A stretch of DNA of 64,000 nt from JAEYXS01 sp943367715 (GTDB lineage: Bacteria > Verrucomicrobiota > Verrucomicrobiia > Limisphaerales > JAEYXS01): the NCBI GenBank assembly GCA_943367715.1, contig CALRJY020000020.1, positions 1 to 64,000 on the forward strand, written 5' to 3'. The notes beneath the pieces were generated by a model. The model worked only from the letters and a program-made list of their open reading frames with translations. It was not told the DNA's origin and searched no databases. Shown piece after piece: positions 25,011-33,795 of this stretch (position 1 is the stretch's first letter; every line of letters begins with the position of its first letter). The position numbers and the translations under genes were made by a program.

Positions 25011-25937
25011 ATGGCTGACTTGGTTTCAACACCCACAGTGTCGATCATCGTTGCGACTTATAATCGCAGCAATGTGCTGGCGATAGCCATCGAAACGGTG
25101 CTCGCCCAGACCTATCCGCATTGGGAACTGCTGGTCATCGGAGACGCCTGCACGGATGACACGGCGGCGGTCGTGGCGCGATTCGACGATGCCCGTATCC
25201 GGTTTCATAATCTGGCGCAGAACATCGGCGAGCAATCGGGTCCCAATAACGAAGGGATGCGGCAGGCGAAAGGAAAGTATTTCGCTTTTCTGAATCATGA
25301 CGATCTCTGGCTGCCGGAACATCTGGCCACGGCAGTGGCGGCTTTGGAAAAATCTGATGCGGACCTAGTTTACGGGCTGACTGGCGTAGCGGAACCGGCA
25401 GACCGCCATTTCCTCTACGGGGCGAATCCCAGTGGAAGTTATGATCCGGGCATGTTTGTGCCGGCCACAGCGTGGGTCTTCCGTCGGGAACTGTTTGAGA
25501 CGGTGGGTCCATGGAAGTTTTACCGCGAGATCCACAATTTCCCTTCGCAAGACTGGCTGTTTCGCGCGTGGCAGAAGGGAAAGAAGCTGCGATTGCTTCC
25601 CAAGCTTACCGTCATGATCGTGCCTTCGGTGGCGCAACCGGATGCTTATTCCAAACGGTTGGAGCATCCGCAGCAGGAATGCTGGCGACGGATCCGGGAA
25701 GAACGGGACTTTGGCGAACGGGAGCTGACGGATCAGGCGTTAAGCTTTCGCACCGAGGCCTTGAAGTGGTATCCGGCCGGTGTGCTGATCAAGAGTGCGT
25801 TCAAGAACTGGATACGGAAGATCACCACCAGGCTGGGCTGGCACCCGGCGACCGTCCATTACTGGCTGACGGATCGACGCAAGGGCTCGGCCATAGACCG
25901 GGCCCGGCAACGGCGCGGCTTGCCGCGTAAGGAATGA
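25011..25937 (+). CDS. Family 2 glycosyltransferase
   Basis: 308 residues. A GT-A domain opens with VSIIVATYNRSNVLAIAIETV; LVIGDACTDDT and FLNHDDLWLPEH (the DxD-type site) follow. It has no clear membrane helix, so it is probably cytoplasmic or peripherally bound. The rest shows a C-terminal basic region. It is 40 bp before the RmlC-like gene on the same strand and divergent from the GT-C-like gene, suggesting a small surface-polysaccharide group. Confidence 0.9.
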   Translation: MADLVSTPTVSIIVATYNRSNVLAIAIETVLAQTYPHWELLVIGDACTDDTAAVVARFDDARIRFHNLAQNIGEQSGPNNEGMRQAKGKYFAFLNHDDLWLPEHLATAVAALEKSDADLVYGLTGVAEPADRHFLYGANPSGSYDPGMFVPATAWVFRRELFETVGPWKFYREIHNFPSQDWLFRAWQKGKKLRLLPKLTVMIVPSVAQPDAYSKRLEHPQQECWRRIREERDFGERELTDQALSFRTEALKWYPAGVLIKSAFKNWIRKITTRLGWHPATVHYWLTDRRKGSAIDRARQRRGLPRKE

Positions 25938-25977
25938 TAAGGCTAAATAGCCCTGAGCAGTGTAAGATTGTTGTATC

Positions 25978-26547
25978 ATGGACCGAAAAACATCTAGAAC
26001 GGCAAAACGAGGGAACGCAGGCATGATCGCGGGCTGCCGCAAGGACGAGCAGAGCGTGACCGCGGACTGGACGCCGTTGCAAAAGCTCATCGACGGGGTG
26101 AAGCTGCGAGAGGTAAAACATGTGACCAAGGAAAACGGCCACCTGACCGAGATTTTCCGCAAGGATTGGTCGCTGGATACGGGCGAGGTGGATCAAGTTT
26201 TCCAAGTGAGCTTGCTGCCGGGGGGACTCTCTGCATGGCATACACATCAATCCACAACGGACCGACTCTTTGTGAACAGCGGATTGGTGAAAGTGGTGCT
26301 CTACGACGCGCGTAGACAATCGCCCACCAACAAAATGGTAAATGTTTTTCGGCTGGGAACTGTAAGACCAGCTCTGGTGGTCATTCCCGCTGGAGTGTGG
26401 CACGGTGTGCAAAACATCGGCTCAGAAACCGGTTTGGTGCTGAATCTGGTGGACGAAGCTTACCAGTATGAAGACCCGGATCACTGGCGATTGCCATGGG
26501 ATACGGACAAGATACCTTACCGGTTCAGCAAAGGTGTTAATTCTTAG
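25978..26547 (+). CDS. RmlC-like cupin, dTDP-4-dehydrorhamnose 3,5-epimerase family
   Basis: 189 residues. The core has FQVSLLPGGLSAWHTHQSTTD, with the W-H-x-H site, and VIPAGVWHGVQNIG, as in dTDP-sugar epimerases. The first 30 residues are basic and probably not conserved; an internal ATG near 26023 could be the real start. No rmlA, B or D is nearby, so the nucleotide sugar is not certain. It fits with the adjacent glycosyltransferase in making a deoxysugar for surface glycan. Confidence 0.8.
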   Translation: MDRKTSRTAKRGNAGMIAGCRKDEQSVTADWTPLQKLIDGVKLREVKHVTKENGHLTEIFRKDWSLDTGEVDQVFQVSLLPGGLSAWHTHQSTTDRLFVNSGLVKVVLYDARRQSPTNKMVNVFRLGTVRPALVVIPAGVWHGVQNIGSETGLVLNLVDEAYQYEDPDHWRLPWDTDKIPYRFSKGVNS

Positions 26548-26559
26548 TCATCATTATTT

Positions 26560-28257
26560 ATGCGTCGTCGTCATTTCCTAAAAACCTTGCCGATTATCGC
26601 CTCGGGAGCAGCCATGAGCGGGGCTTTGACTCCGTTCACGGCGCAGGCTGCCACTCCGCATGGAATAGCGGCCACAGTGCATCCACTCGCGACGAAGGTG
26701 GCGCTGGATACTTTGAAGAAAGGCGGCAATGCGATCGATGCGACGATCGCGGCCGGGCTAATGTTGGGCGTGGTAGATGGGTTCAATTCGGGCATCGGTG
26801 GCGGGTGCTTCATGGTCATTCGGCGGGCGAATGGTGAAGTGGTGGTGATCGATGGACGGGAGATGGCTCCGGCGGCGGCCACGCGGGACATGTATCTGAA
26901 GGATGGGAAGGCCATGCCGGAATGGAGTCAGACGGGGGCGTTGGCTTCCGGTGTGCCCGGCGAGGTGGCGGCCTTTGATCTGGCGCAGAAAAACTACGGC
27001 AAATTGAAACTGGCGGATGTCCTCTTGCCAGCGGCGGAGATCGCCGAGAAGGGATTCCGATTGCCTTTGGAGTATGCAGACCGGCTCGGAAGGGTGCAGA
27101 AGGACCTCGCGCTGTTTCCAGCCAGCAAGGAAATCTTTCTGAAGGCAAATGGTTCCACTTTGCGACTGGGCGAGCTATTGAAGCAGGAGGATCTCGCCAA
27201 GACTTACCGAGCCATCGCCAAAGAGGGCAGTGACTGGTTCTATCGTGGTGAGTTTGCGCAACGGACGGGTGAGTGGATGAAGGCCAACGGCGGCCTCATA
27301 ACGAAGGAGGATTTTGCAAATTATAAAGCCGTTTTGCGCGAGCCTCTGCGTACGAAATATCGCGACCACGAAATCATCGGGATGCCGCCGCCGAGTTCTG
27401 GTGGTGTGCATGTGGCACAGATACTAAATATTTTGGAGCACTTCGACCTGGCTCAATTCGGGCCGGAATCCGTGGAGACGTATCATCTTATCATCGAGGC
27501 GATGAAGCTGGCCTTTGCGGACCGCGCATGGTGGCTGGGCGATCCTGATTTCGTCTCGGTGCCACGCGGGCTGGTGAGCAAATCCTACGCACAGGAACTG
27601 GCGCTGCGCATCAATCGCAAGCAGGCGGGCAAGGTGGAGAAGCACGGGACGCCGCCGAATGCGACGACGGATATCTTCCGCAAACACACCACGCATTACA
27701 CCGTGGCGGATGCGGAAGGGAACTGGGTGGCTTGCACGGCGACGATCAATACGACGTTCGGATCGAAGGTCGTGGTGCCGGGAACGGGTGTGGTGTTGAA
27801 CAATGAGATGGATGACTTCTCGATTCAACCGGGTGTGCCAAACTCTTTCGGTCTGCTAGGTAATGAAGCCAATGCGGTGGCGCCGGGCAAGCGTCCGCTC
27901 TCCAGCATGAGCCCGACTATTGTGCTGAAAGACGGGAAGCCAGTCTTCTCCGCCGGAGCGGCTGGCGGACCGACGATCATCAGCCAAGTCTTGCTGGCGG
28001 TGATCCGGCACGTTGATTTCGGCATGCCGCCTTTGCGTCTCTTGCAGATGGCGAATGTTCATCATCAATGGAGCCCTGATGAAGTGAAGATCGAGGCAAA
28101 GGCAGGGGATCACATCCTCGGACCGTTGAAACAGCGCGGACACAATTTAAAACAGATGAGTTCCTTCGGGGCTTGTCAGGCGATCGCCCAGACTCCGCAA
28201 GGGGAGTTTCATGGAGCGGGCGATCCGCGGGTGAATGGGAAGGCGGATGTGCTGTAA
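26560..28257 (+). CDS. ggt: Gamma-glutamyltranspeptidase, Tat-exported
   Basis: 565 residues. An N-terminal twin-arginine signal RRRHFLK is followed by a hydrophobic stretch ending TAQA. The large domain has GGNAIDATIAAG and SGIGGGCFMV. The autocleavage nucleophile is in KHTTHYTVAD, at the large/small subunit border. The small subunit has GVVLNNEMDDFS, SSMSPTIVL and SAGAAGGP. It transfers or hydrolyses the gamma-glutamyl group of glutathione in the periplasm. It begins 12 bp after the cupin gene, but a shared function is not evident. Confidence 0.95.
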   Translation: MRRRHFLKTLPIIASGAAMSGALTPFTAQAATPHGIAATVHPLATKVALDTLKKGGNAIDATIAAGLMLGVVDGFNSGIGGGCFMVIRRANGEVVVIDGREMAPAAATRDMYLKDGKAMPEWSQTGALASGVPGEVAAFDLAQKNYGKLKLADVLLPAAEIAEKGFRLPLEYADRLGRVQKDLALFPASKEIFLKANGSTLRLGELLKQEDLAKTYRAIAKEGSDWFYRGEFAQRTGEWMKANGGLITKEDFANYKAVLREPLRTKYRDHEIIGMPPPSSGGVHVAQILNILEHFDLAQFGPESVETYHLIIEAMKLAFADRAWWLGDPDFVSVPRGLVSKSYAQELALRINRKQAGKVEKHGTPPNATTDIFRKHTTHYTVADAEGNWVACTATINTTFGSKVVVPGTGVVLNNEMDDFSIQPGVPNSFGLLGNEANAVAPGKRPLSSMSPTIVLKDGKPVFSAGAAGGPTIISQVLLAVIRHVDFGMPPLRLLQMANVHHQWSPDEVKIEAKAGDHILGPLKQRGHNLKQMSSFGACQAIAQTPQGEFHGAGDPRVNGKADVL

Positions 28258-28374
28258 ACTTGTATTGGAGCGCGGTCTTCAGCTCCCTAACACTAAAGTG
28301 GCGAGTGTAAGCTGATGTGTGGAGTAAGGGAATCCTCGGTGAATTTTAACCTGATTTTGCTGATGGAGGTTGAA

Positions 28375-28395
28375 GCGGCTTAAAAGCCGCGCTCC
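28375..28395 (-). repeat. Family B repeat at the end of livF
   Basis: Read on minus, GGAGC (shared with the stop region of livF) is followed by GCGGCTT-TT-AAGCCGC, a perfect 7-bp stem. It is a third kind of stem behind the same head as at 3401-3490 and 7772. A related GGAGCGCGG at 28267 lies in the same gap. It may act as a 3-prime stability hairpin for the liv mRNA. Confidence 0.75.
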
Positions 28396-29102
28396 TAGCC
28401 GCCCAAGTACGCTTTTCGCACCTGATCATTCACGCGCAATTTCGCAGAGTCGTCCTGCAAGATGATCGCGCCGCTCTCCAGCACATAACCGCGTTGTGAG
28501 ATTTCCAGGGCGCGATTGGCGTTTTGTTCCACCAACAAAATGGTGATGCCTTGCTGGCGGTTGATCTCCACGATCTTCTCGAAAATAGTTTTTACCAGCA
28601 ACGGCGCGATGCCGAGCGAGGGTTCATCCAGCATGAGGAAGAGGGGCTTGCTCATGAGCGCGCGGCCGATGGCGAGCATCTGCTGCTCACCACCGCTCAA
28701 GGTGCCCGCATGCTGCTTCAGGCGTTCCTTCAAGCGCGGGAAAATATTGAAGACGTAGTCCATCTCCTGCGCGATGGCTGCTTTGTCGTTGCGCAGGTAC
28801 GCGCCCATCTTCAGGTTTTCCAACACGGTGAGGTTCGCGAAGACCATGCGGCCTTCGGGGACTTGGGAGAGGCCCAGGCTGACGATCTTGTGCGCGGGCT
28901 GATTGAAGATGGATTTGCCTTCGTAAGTGACTGAGCCGCACTGGGCCTTGATGAGGCCGGAGATGGCGCGGAGGGTGGTGCTCTTGCCCGCGCCGTTGGC
29001 GCCGATGAGCGTGACGATCTCGCCCTTGTTCACCGTCAATGAGATGCCGCGCAGGGCGTTGATGGCCCCGTAGCTGACTTTCAGGTCTTTGATCTCCAGC
29101 AT
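28395..29102 (-). CDS. livF: Branched-chain amino-acid-type ABC transporter ATPase LivF
   Basis: 235 residues. Walker A GANGAGKSTT, signature LSGGEQQMLAIGRAL, Walker B LFLMLDEPSLGI and switch His region LLVEQN are present. Last of five genes of one operon, 5 bp after livG. It drives uptake with LivG at the cytoplasmic face of the permeases. Confidence 0.96.
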   Translation of the reverse strand: MLEIKDLKVSYGAINALRGISLTVNKGEIVTLIGANGAGKSTTLRAISGLIKAQCGSVTYEGKSIFNQPAHKIVSLGLSQVPEGRMVFANLTVLENLKMGAYLRNDKAAIAQEMDYVFNIFPRLKERLKQHAGTLSGGEQQMLAIGRALMSKPLFLMLDEPSLGIAPLLVKTIFEKIVEINRQQGITILLVEQNANRALEISQRGYVLESGAIILQDDSAKLRVNDQVRKAYLGG

Positions 29103-29107
29103 GTCAG

Positions 29108-29884
29108 TTAGGCGATCTGTTCCTCACCGAGATAAGCCTCGATGACCTTGGGATGACGTTTGATCTCGGCGGGAGTGCCTTCGGCGATCTTCACGCCGTA
29201 ATCCAGCACAGTGATGCGTTCGCAGAGGTTCATCACGAGCTGCATGTCGTGCTCGACCAGCAGGACTGCGATTTTAAAGCGGTCTTTGATGGAGCGGATG
29301 AGTCCGGCAAGTTCGGCCTTCTCGGTGGGGTTCATGCCGGCGGCGGGTTCATCGAGCAGCAGGAGCTTCGGTTGCGTGGCCAGGGCGCGGACGATCTCCA
29401 GGCGGCGTTGATCGCCATAAGGGAGATTCTTGGCGTCCTCGTTGCGCAAGCGGCCGAGTTTGAAAATCTCGAGCAGATCCATCACGCGGTCTTCCACTTC
29501 TTTTTCGGCGGCGCGATAGGCTTTGCCGCGCCAGAGGGCCTGGCGGACGCCGTGGGTGCGATGCACTTGCATGGCGGCGCGGACATTGTCGAAAACGCTC
29601 AAACTGTGGAACAGGCGGATGTTCTGGAAGGTGCGGGCGATGCCGACTTTGGTCAACTGATGCGGCTTTCGCTTGGCGGTGGGTTGGCCGGCAAAAGCGA
29701 TGGTGCCTTCCGTGGGTTGATAGACGCCGGTGATGAGATTGAAGACCGTGGTCTTGCCTGCGCCATTGGGACCGATGAGGCCGACCAAATCGTGGTCGTT
29801 CACCTGAAAATCCAAGGCGGACACGGCGGTGAGGCCACCGAAGCGGATGGTCACCTGGTCGAGTTTCAGGAGAGGCGCGCTCAT
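29108..29884 (-). CDS. livG: Branched-chain amino-acid-type ABC transporter ATPase LivG
   Basis: 258 residues. Walker A GPNGAGKTT, the LivG-typical FQNIRLF Q-loop region, signature-like LPYGDQRRLEIVRAL, Walker B LLLLDEPAAGMNP, and LVEHDM. It overlaps livM by 4 nt and precedes livF by 5 bp, so translation is probably coupled. Confidence 0.96.
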   Translation of the reverse strand: MSAPLLKLDQVTIRFGGLTAVSALDFQVNDHDLVGLIGPNGAGKTTVFNLITGVYQPTEGTIAFAGQPTAKRKPHQLTKVGIARTFQNIRLFHSLSVFDNVRAAMQVHRTHGVRQALWRGKAYRAAEKEVEDRVMDLLEIFKLGRLRNEDAKNLPYGDQRRLEIVRALATQPKLLLLDEPAAGMNPTEKAELAGLIRSIKDRFKIAVLLVEHDMQLVMNLCERITVLDYGVKIAEGTPAEIKRHPKVIEAYLGEEQIA

Positions 29885-30810
29885 GTGTTCGCCCCTTTGC
29901 TGGAGCGCAGGGTAAAGAGGCCCTGCGGGCGCGCCATCATGATGATGATGATGAGCAGCGAGTAGATGATCATGCGGTACTCGGCCACGGGACGGAGCAT
30001 CTCCGGCAAAATCGTCAGCAAGATGGCGGCGATGATGACGCCCACCGTGCGGCCCATGCCGCCGATAATCACCATGACGACGATCTCGAAGGACTTCATG
30101 AAGTCGAAGCCGGTGGGGTTGATAGTCTGCTTGTGGTGAGCATACAAGGCTCCCGCCACACCCGCGAAGAAGGCGCCGACGACGAAGGCGGTGACCTTGT
30201 AACGAGTAGGATTGATGCCCATGGCGCTGGCGGCGATCTCATCATCATGCACGGCGATGAAGCCGCGGCCATAGGTGGAATTGACCAGGGCGGCAATGGC
30301 ATAAGCGGCGACGGCGGCCGTGGACCAAGCCCAAAAGAAATTGGTATGATTGGGGATGCCGCTCAAGCCGCTGGCGGCACCGACGGCTTCCATGTTCTGG
30401 AAAACCACGCGGATGATCTCGCCGAAGCCCAAGGTCACGATAGCCAGATAGTCTCCTCGCAGTCGCAAGGTAGGGACGCCCACGGCCAGACCGCAGAGGG
30501 CGGCGAGGAGGCCGCCAAGAATCAATCCACCCAAGAGCAGGAAGGGCGCGGCTGATTCAGGAACGTGTTTCGAGCAAGCAATAGTGAACGACGCGGCGGT
30601 GTAGCTGCCCACCGCCATGAATCCCGCATGGCCTAGGCTGAACTGGCCAGTGTGGCCCATGATCAAATTCAGGCTGACGGCGAGGATGATGTTGATGCCG
30701 ACATCAATCGCGATGCCCAAGTAGTAGCTGTTAAACTGCTTGGAAAAGGCGGAAATGATCGCGATCAGAATGATCGCGACTATCAACCATCTTTTAGCAC
30801 CTGGTAGCAT
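29881..30810 (-). CDS. livM: ABC transporter permease LivM
   Basis: 309 residues with about eight to ten membrane helices and the family segment LNLIMGHTGQFSLGHAGFMAVG. It also has the cytoplasmic EAA-like loop FIAVHDDEIAASAMGIN. The start overlaps the livH stop by 1 nt and the stop overlaps livG by 4 nt. An ATG-rich stretch near 29935-29955 simply encodes the Ile/Met run near the C-terminus. Confidence 0.95.
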   Translation of the reverse strand: MLPGAKRWLIVAIILIAIISAFSKQFNSYYLGIAIDVGINIILAVSLNLIMGHTGQFSLGHAGFMAVGSYTAASFTIACSKHVPESAAPFLLLGGLILGGLLAALCGLAVGVPTLRLRGDYLAIVTLGFGEIIRVVFQNMEAVGAASGLSGIPNHTNFFWAWSTAAVAAYAIAALVNSTYGRGFIAVHDDEIAASAMGINPTRYKVTAFVVGAFFAGVAGALYAHHKQTINPTGFDFMKSFEIVVMVIIGGMGRTVGVIIAAILLTILPEMLRPVAEYRMIIYSLLIIIIMMARPQGLFTLRSSKGANT

Positions 30811-31721
30811 CAGACTTTTTCCGTTTGTTGTTTACCCAACAGGCCCGAGGGCTTGAACATCAGGATGAGGATCAGGATGCCGAAGGCGATGGCATCGCGA
30901 TAATTGGAGATGCCTTTCATGCCGCCCGCGAAAGTTTCAACCACACCCAGCAAGAGTCCGCCCAAGGCTGCGCCGGGCAGATTGCCGATGCCGCCCAGCA
31001 CGGCGGCAACGAATGCTTTCAGGCCGGTTTGCACGCCCATGAGCGGGTCGATGCTGGCGTAATTCATCGCGAAGAGGATGCCGCCTGCGGCGGCCAGCGC
31101 GGAACCTAAACCGAAGGTGAATGAGATGACGTGGTTCACATTCACGCCCATCAGAGCGGCGGCCTGGGGATTGAAGGCCACGGCGCGCATGGCGGTGCCG
31201 ATCTTGGTGCGCTGCACGATGAGGGTCAGAGCGATCATCAGCAAGACAGTCGTCACTAGCACGATGACTTGGGCGCTACCAACGACCAGTCCGCCCAGTT
31301 CCCAAGTGGTGTTGGGGATGAGATCCGGAAACTTGCGGGGAGAGGCGCCGAAGACTTTTTCATGCTGGCAGGTGTATTCGATAAAGAGCGAGACGCCGAT
31401 GGCGGTGATGAGCACGGTGAGCTTCGGGCGTTTCCGCAAGGGACGATACGCGAGGAACTCGATCACCACGCCGAGCAAAGCGCAAATGAGCATGGCCAAG
31501 ACCAAGACCACGATGCCGCCCGAATAAGTTTGAGGCGGGATGACTTTGGCGACGGGTTCCGCGAGGTAATAGCCCGCGAAGGCGCCGAGCATGAAGACAT
31601 CGCCGTGGGCGAAGTTGATGAACCGGAGCACTCCGTAAACCATCGTGTAGCCGAGCGCGATGAGGGCGTAGATGCTGCCCAGGGCCAGGCCATTGATCAG
31701 TTGTTGGAGCAGGTCGGTCAT
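30810..31721 (-). CDS. livH: ABC transporter permease LivH
   Basis: 303 residues with about eight helices. It opens with LLQQLINGLALGSIYALIALG and YGVLRFINFAHGD, the classic LivH N-terminus, and has the conserved loop MRAVAFNPQAAALMGVN. It begins 33 bp after the binding-protein gene and is coupled to livM. Confidence 0.95.
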   Translation of the reverse strand: MTDLLQQLINGLALGSIYALIALGYTMVYGVLRFINFAHGDVFMLGAFAGYYLAEPVAKVIPPQTYSGGIVVLVLAMLICALLGVVIEFLAYRPLRKRPKLTVLITAIGVSLFIEYTCQHEKVFGASPRKFPDLIPNTTWELGGLVVGSAQVIVLVTTVLLMIALTLIVQRTKIGTAMRAVAFNPQAAALMGVNVNHVISFTFGLGSALAAAGGILFAMNYASIDPLMGVQTGLKAFVAAVLGGIGNLPGAALGGLLLGVVETFAGGMKGISNYRDAIAFGILILILMFKPSGLLGKQQTEKV

Positions 31722-31754
31722 CCTTCAGCGGTAAATGCCACGGTTACGGCGCGT

Positions 31755-32954
31755 TTACGGCTGGATGGATTCGAGGAACTTGTAGCCACCGTTCTTGATC
31801 TGGAGGATGACTGCCGACTTGTCCGCATCACGCTGTTTGTTGATCGTGATGGTGCCGGTGACGAGGACCAAGTCCTTGGTGGCGGCAAGCGCATCGCGCA
31901 GCTTGGTGCCATCGGTGCCGCCGGCGCGTTTGATGCCGTCGGCCAGCATCAGCATGGAGTCATATCCATTCGCGGCGAGCGCGTCCGGGATCTTGCCGTT
32001 GAAACGTTTTTTGTAGTTATCCAGGAATTTCTTGCTGATCTCGGTGCCGACTTCCGGATGATAGTGCGTGGAAAAGTAATGGCCTTCCACGGCGTCCTTG
32101 CCGATCTCGGTGAGCTTCTCGGATTCCCAGCCGTCACCACCGAGCAGGGGGGCATTGAGGCCGAGTTGCTTCGCCTGGATGCAGATGAGCGCGACGTCCG
32201 TGTAATAACCAGGAACGAACACGGCGTCGGGTGAGCCGCCGCGAATAGTGGTGAGCTGGGCTTTGAAATCCTTGTCACCGCCGTTGTAATCGAGTTCCGA
32301 GGTGATGGTGCCGCCATTGGCGAGATACTTTTCCTTGAAGAATTTGGCGAGGCCTTTGCTGTAATCGCTCTTGGCATCGGTGAAGATGGCGACCTTTTTC
32401 GCTTTCAAGGTCTGGCTGGCGAAGTTCGCCATGACCGTGCCTTGGAAGGGATCGATGAAGCAGACGCGGAAGATGTAATCGCCGCTTTCCGTCACCTTGG
32501 GATTGGTGGAGGAGGGGGAGATCATGGGGATCTTGTTCTTCTGGCAGATGGGCGCGGCTTCCATGGAGCGGCTGGAGGCGACTTCGCCAAGGATGGCGAT
32601 GACGCCGTCACGGGCGATGAGCTTGTTCACCACGGTGGCGGGTTCACCGGGTTTAGATTGGGTGTCTTCCGTGATGAGCTTCACCTGCTTGCCCAAGATG
32701 CCGCCGGCGGCGTTGATCTCTTCCACGGCAAGCAAGGTACCTTCGTGCGAGGAGATGCCGAAGGTGGCTTCCTTGCCGGTTAGGGAGGCGAACTCGCCCA
32801 CTTTGATCTCGGCACCGCCAGTGCTGGTCGAAGCGCCACCGCTACCGCCGCTGTTGGAATTACCGGTGGTGCCCTTGTCACAACCTACGAGCAGGAGGGC
32901 CAGCAGGCAGAAAGCCCAGAGATTGTTCACGCCAGTTAAACGAGCAGGTTTCAT
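31755..32954 (-). CDS. livJ: Periplasmic substrate-binding lipoprotein of the Liv transporter
   Basis: 399 residues from the ATG at 32954; the frame extends 15 codons upstream but the signal peptide begins here. The lipobox is LLLVGC, then a Gly/Ser linker. The mature protein is a type I periplasmic-binding fold (IKVGEFASLTGKEATFG and LLAVEEINAAGGILGKQ). It captures branched-chain or other hydrophobic amino acids, or amides; the ligand is not certain. First gene of the operon and divergent from tetR, so the 214-bp gap holds both promoters. Confidence 0.94.
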   Translation of the reverse strand: MKPARLTGVNNLWAFCLLALLLVGCDKGTTGNSNSGGSGGASTSTGGAEIKVGEFASLTGKEATFGISSHEGTLLAVEEINAAGGILGKQVKLITEDTQSKPGEPATVVNKLIARDGVIAILGEVASSRSMEAAPICQKNKIPMISPSSTNPKVTESGDYIFRVCFIDPFQGTVMANFASQTLKAKKVAIFTDAKSDYSKGLAKFFKEKYLANGGTITSELDYNGGDKDFKAQLTTIRGGSPDAVFVPGYYTDVALICIQAKQLGLNAPLLGGDGWESEKLTEIGKDAVEGHYFSTHYHPEVGTEISKKFLDNYKKRFNGKIPDALAANGYDSMLMLADGIKRAGGTDGTKLRDALAATKDLVLVTGTITINKQRDADKSAVILQIKNGGYKFLESIQP

Positions 32955-33146
32955 AGCGGATTTATGGTCAGGCATTTGCGATTGTCGTTTGGAAAACATC
33001 CAGACCTGCAGAAACTAGGTAAATACGCGACGGCTTTCAATCCTTCATACCGAGGAATTTGCGAAAGCGGATTTTTTGCTGGGGCTGGGCGTATTGGAAC
33101 TATGAGATCAGGATAGGATGAGGGTTTGACCGACAACGGGTGATGA

Positions 33147-33162
33147 CTTACCGTTCGGTAAG
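33147..33162. promoter_or_regulatory. Operator-like palindrome for the TetR regulator
   Basis: CTTACCG and CGGTAAG form a perfect 7-bp inverted repeat with a TT spacer, 6 bp before the tetR start codon. TetR-family proteins commonly bind such palindromes at their own promoters. A TTGACC at 33126 could be a -35 element, with the -10 inside the palindrome, so binding would block transcription. Control of the divergent liv operon is possible but not shown. Confidence 0.8.
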
Positions 33163-33168
33163 ACACCC

Positions 33169-33795
33169 ATGGATTCCGATCTGGAAACACGCGACCGCAT
33201 TTTGGCGTCGGCGTTGGCTTTATTCGCCCGCCGGGGTTATGCGGCGACTTCCATCCAGGACATCGTGGCGGCGGCGGAGGTGACGAAGCCCGCACTCTAT
33301 TACTATTTCGATAGCAAGGCGGCGCTTTTTCAGGTGATCGTGGACCGGGCATATGAGGAGCGGTTTCAGTTGATGCAGGATGTGGTGGGCAAGGCGGAAA
33401 CGATCCGGGAGCGGCTCATTGAGATCATCGGGGGGCGTTTCGAGTATCTGAAAAAGAATCGCGACCTGATGCGGGTGGCCTATGCCACGGCGTTCGCGGC
33501 GGATGAGGAGTTGCCGAAGGAAATCCGGCGGATAGAGAAGGCCGGGAGGAATTTCGATTTCATTCATGACTTGATCGTGGAGGCGCAAAAGCGGGGGGAA
33601 CTGGATACGCGCTATGAGAGCTGTGAACTGGCGTTTGCCATCCATGGGCAGATGAACATCTACATCATGAATGACCTGCTGCATCCCGAGTGCCAGTTGT
33701 GCCGGCCGACGGCGGAGCGGATTGTGGATTTGTTTTTGGCGGGGGCGGCACCAGTTAGCAAGGTTAGTGCAATGGTTGACGAGACTAGTTCTTAA
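33169..33795 (+). CDS. TetR-family transcriptional regulator
   Basis: 208 residues. The N-terminal helix-turn-helix reads RILASALALFARRGYAATSI and TKPALYYYFDSK, which is standard for TetR. The C-terminal half is the ligand domain and resembles the fatty-acid-responsive group, with a conserved YRFDYL-like ERLIEIIGGRFEYLK. The palindrome at 33147-33162 argues for autoregulation. It is divergent from the liv operon, which it may also control. The last codons overlap the stop of the converging vWA gene by 4 nt. Confidence 0.9.
   Translation: MDSDLETRDRILASALALFARRGYAATSIQDIVAAAEVTKPALYYYFDSKAALFQVIVDRAYEERFQLMQDVVGKAETIRERLIEIIGGRFEYLKKNRDLMRVAYATAFAADEELPKEIRRIEKAGRNFDFIHDLIVEAQKRGELDTRYESCELAFAIHGQMNIYIMNDLLHPECQLCRPTAERIVDLFLAGAAPVSKVSAMVDETSS

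Noticed and set aside
29935..29960. ATG triplet microsatellite
   Set aside because: It is the in-frame Ile/Met run near the C-terminus of LivM.
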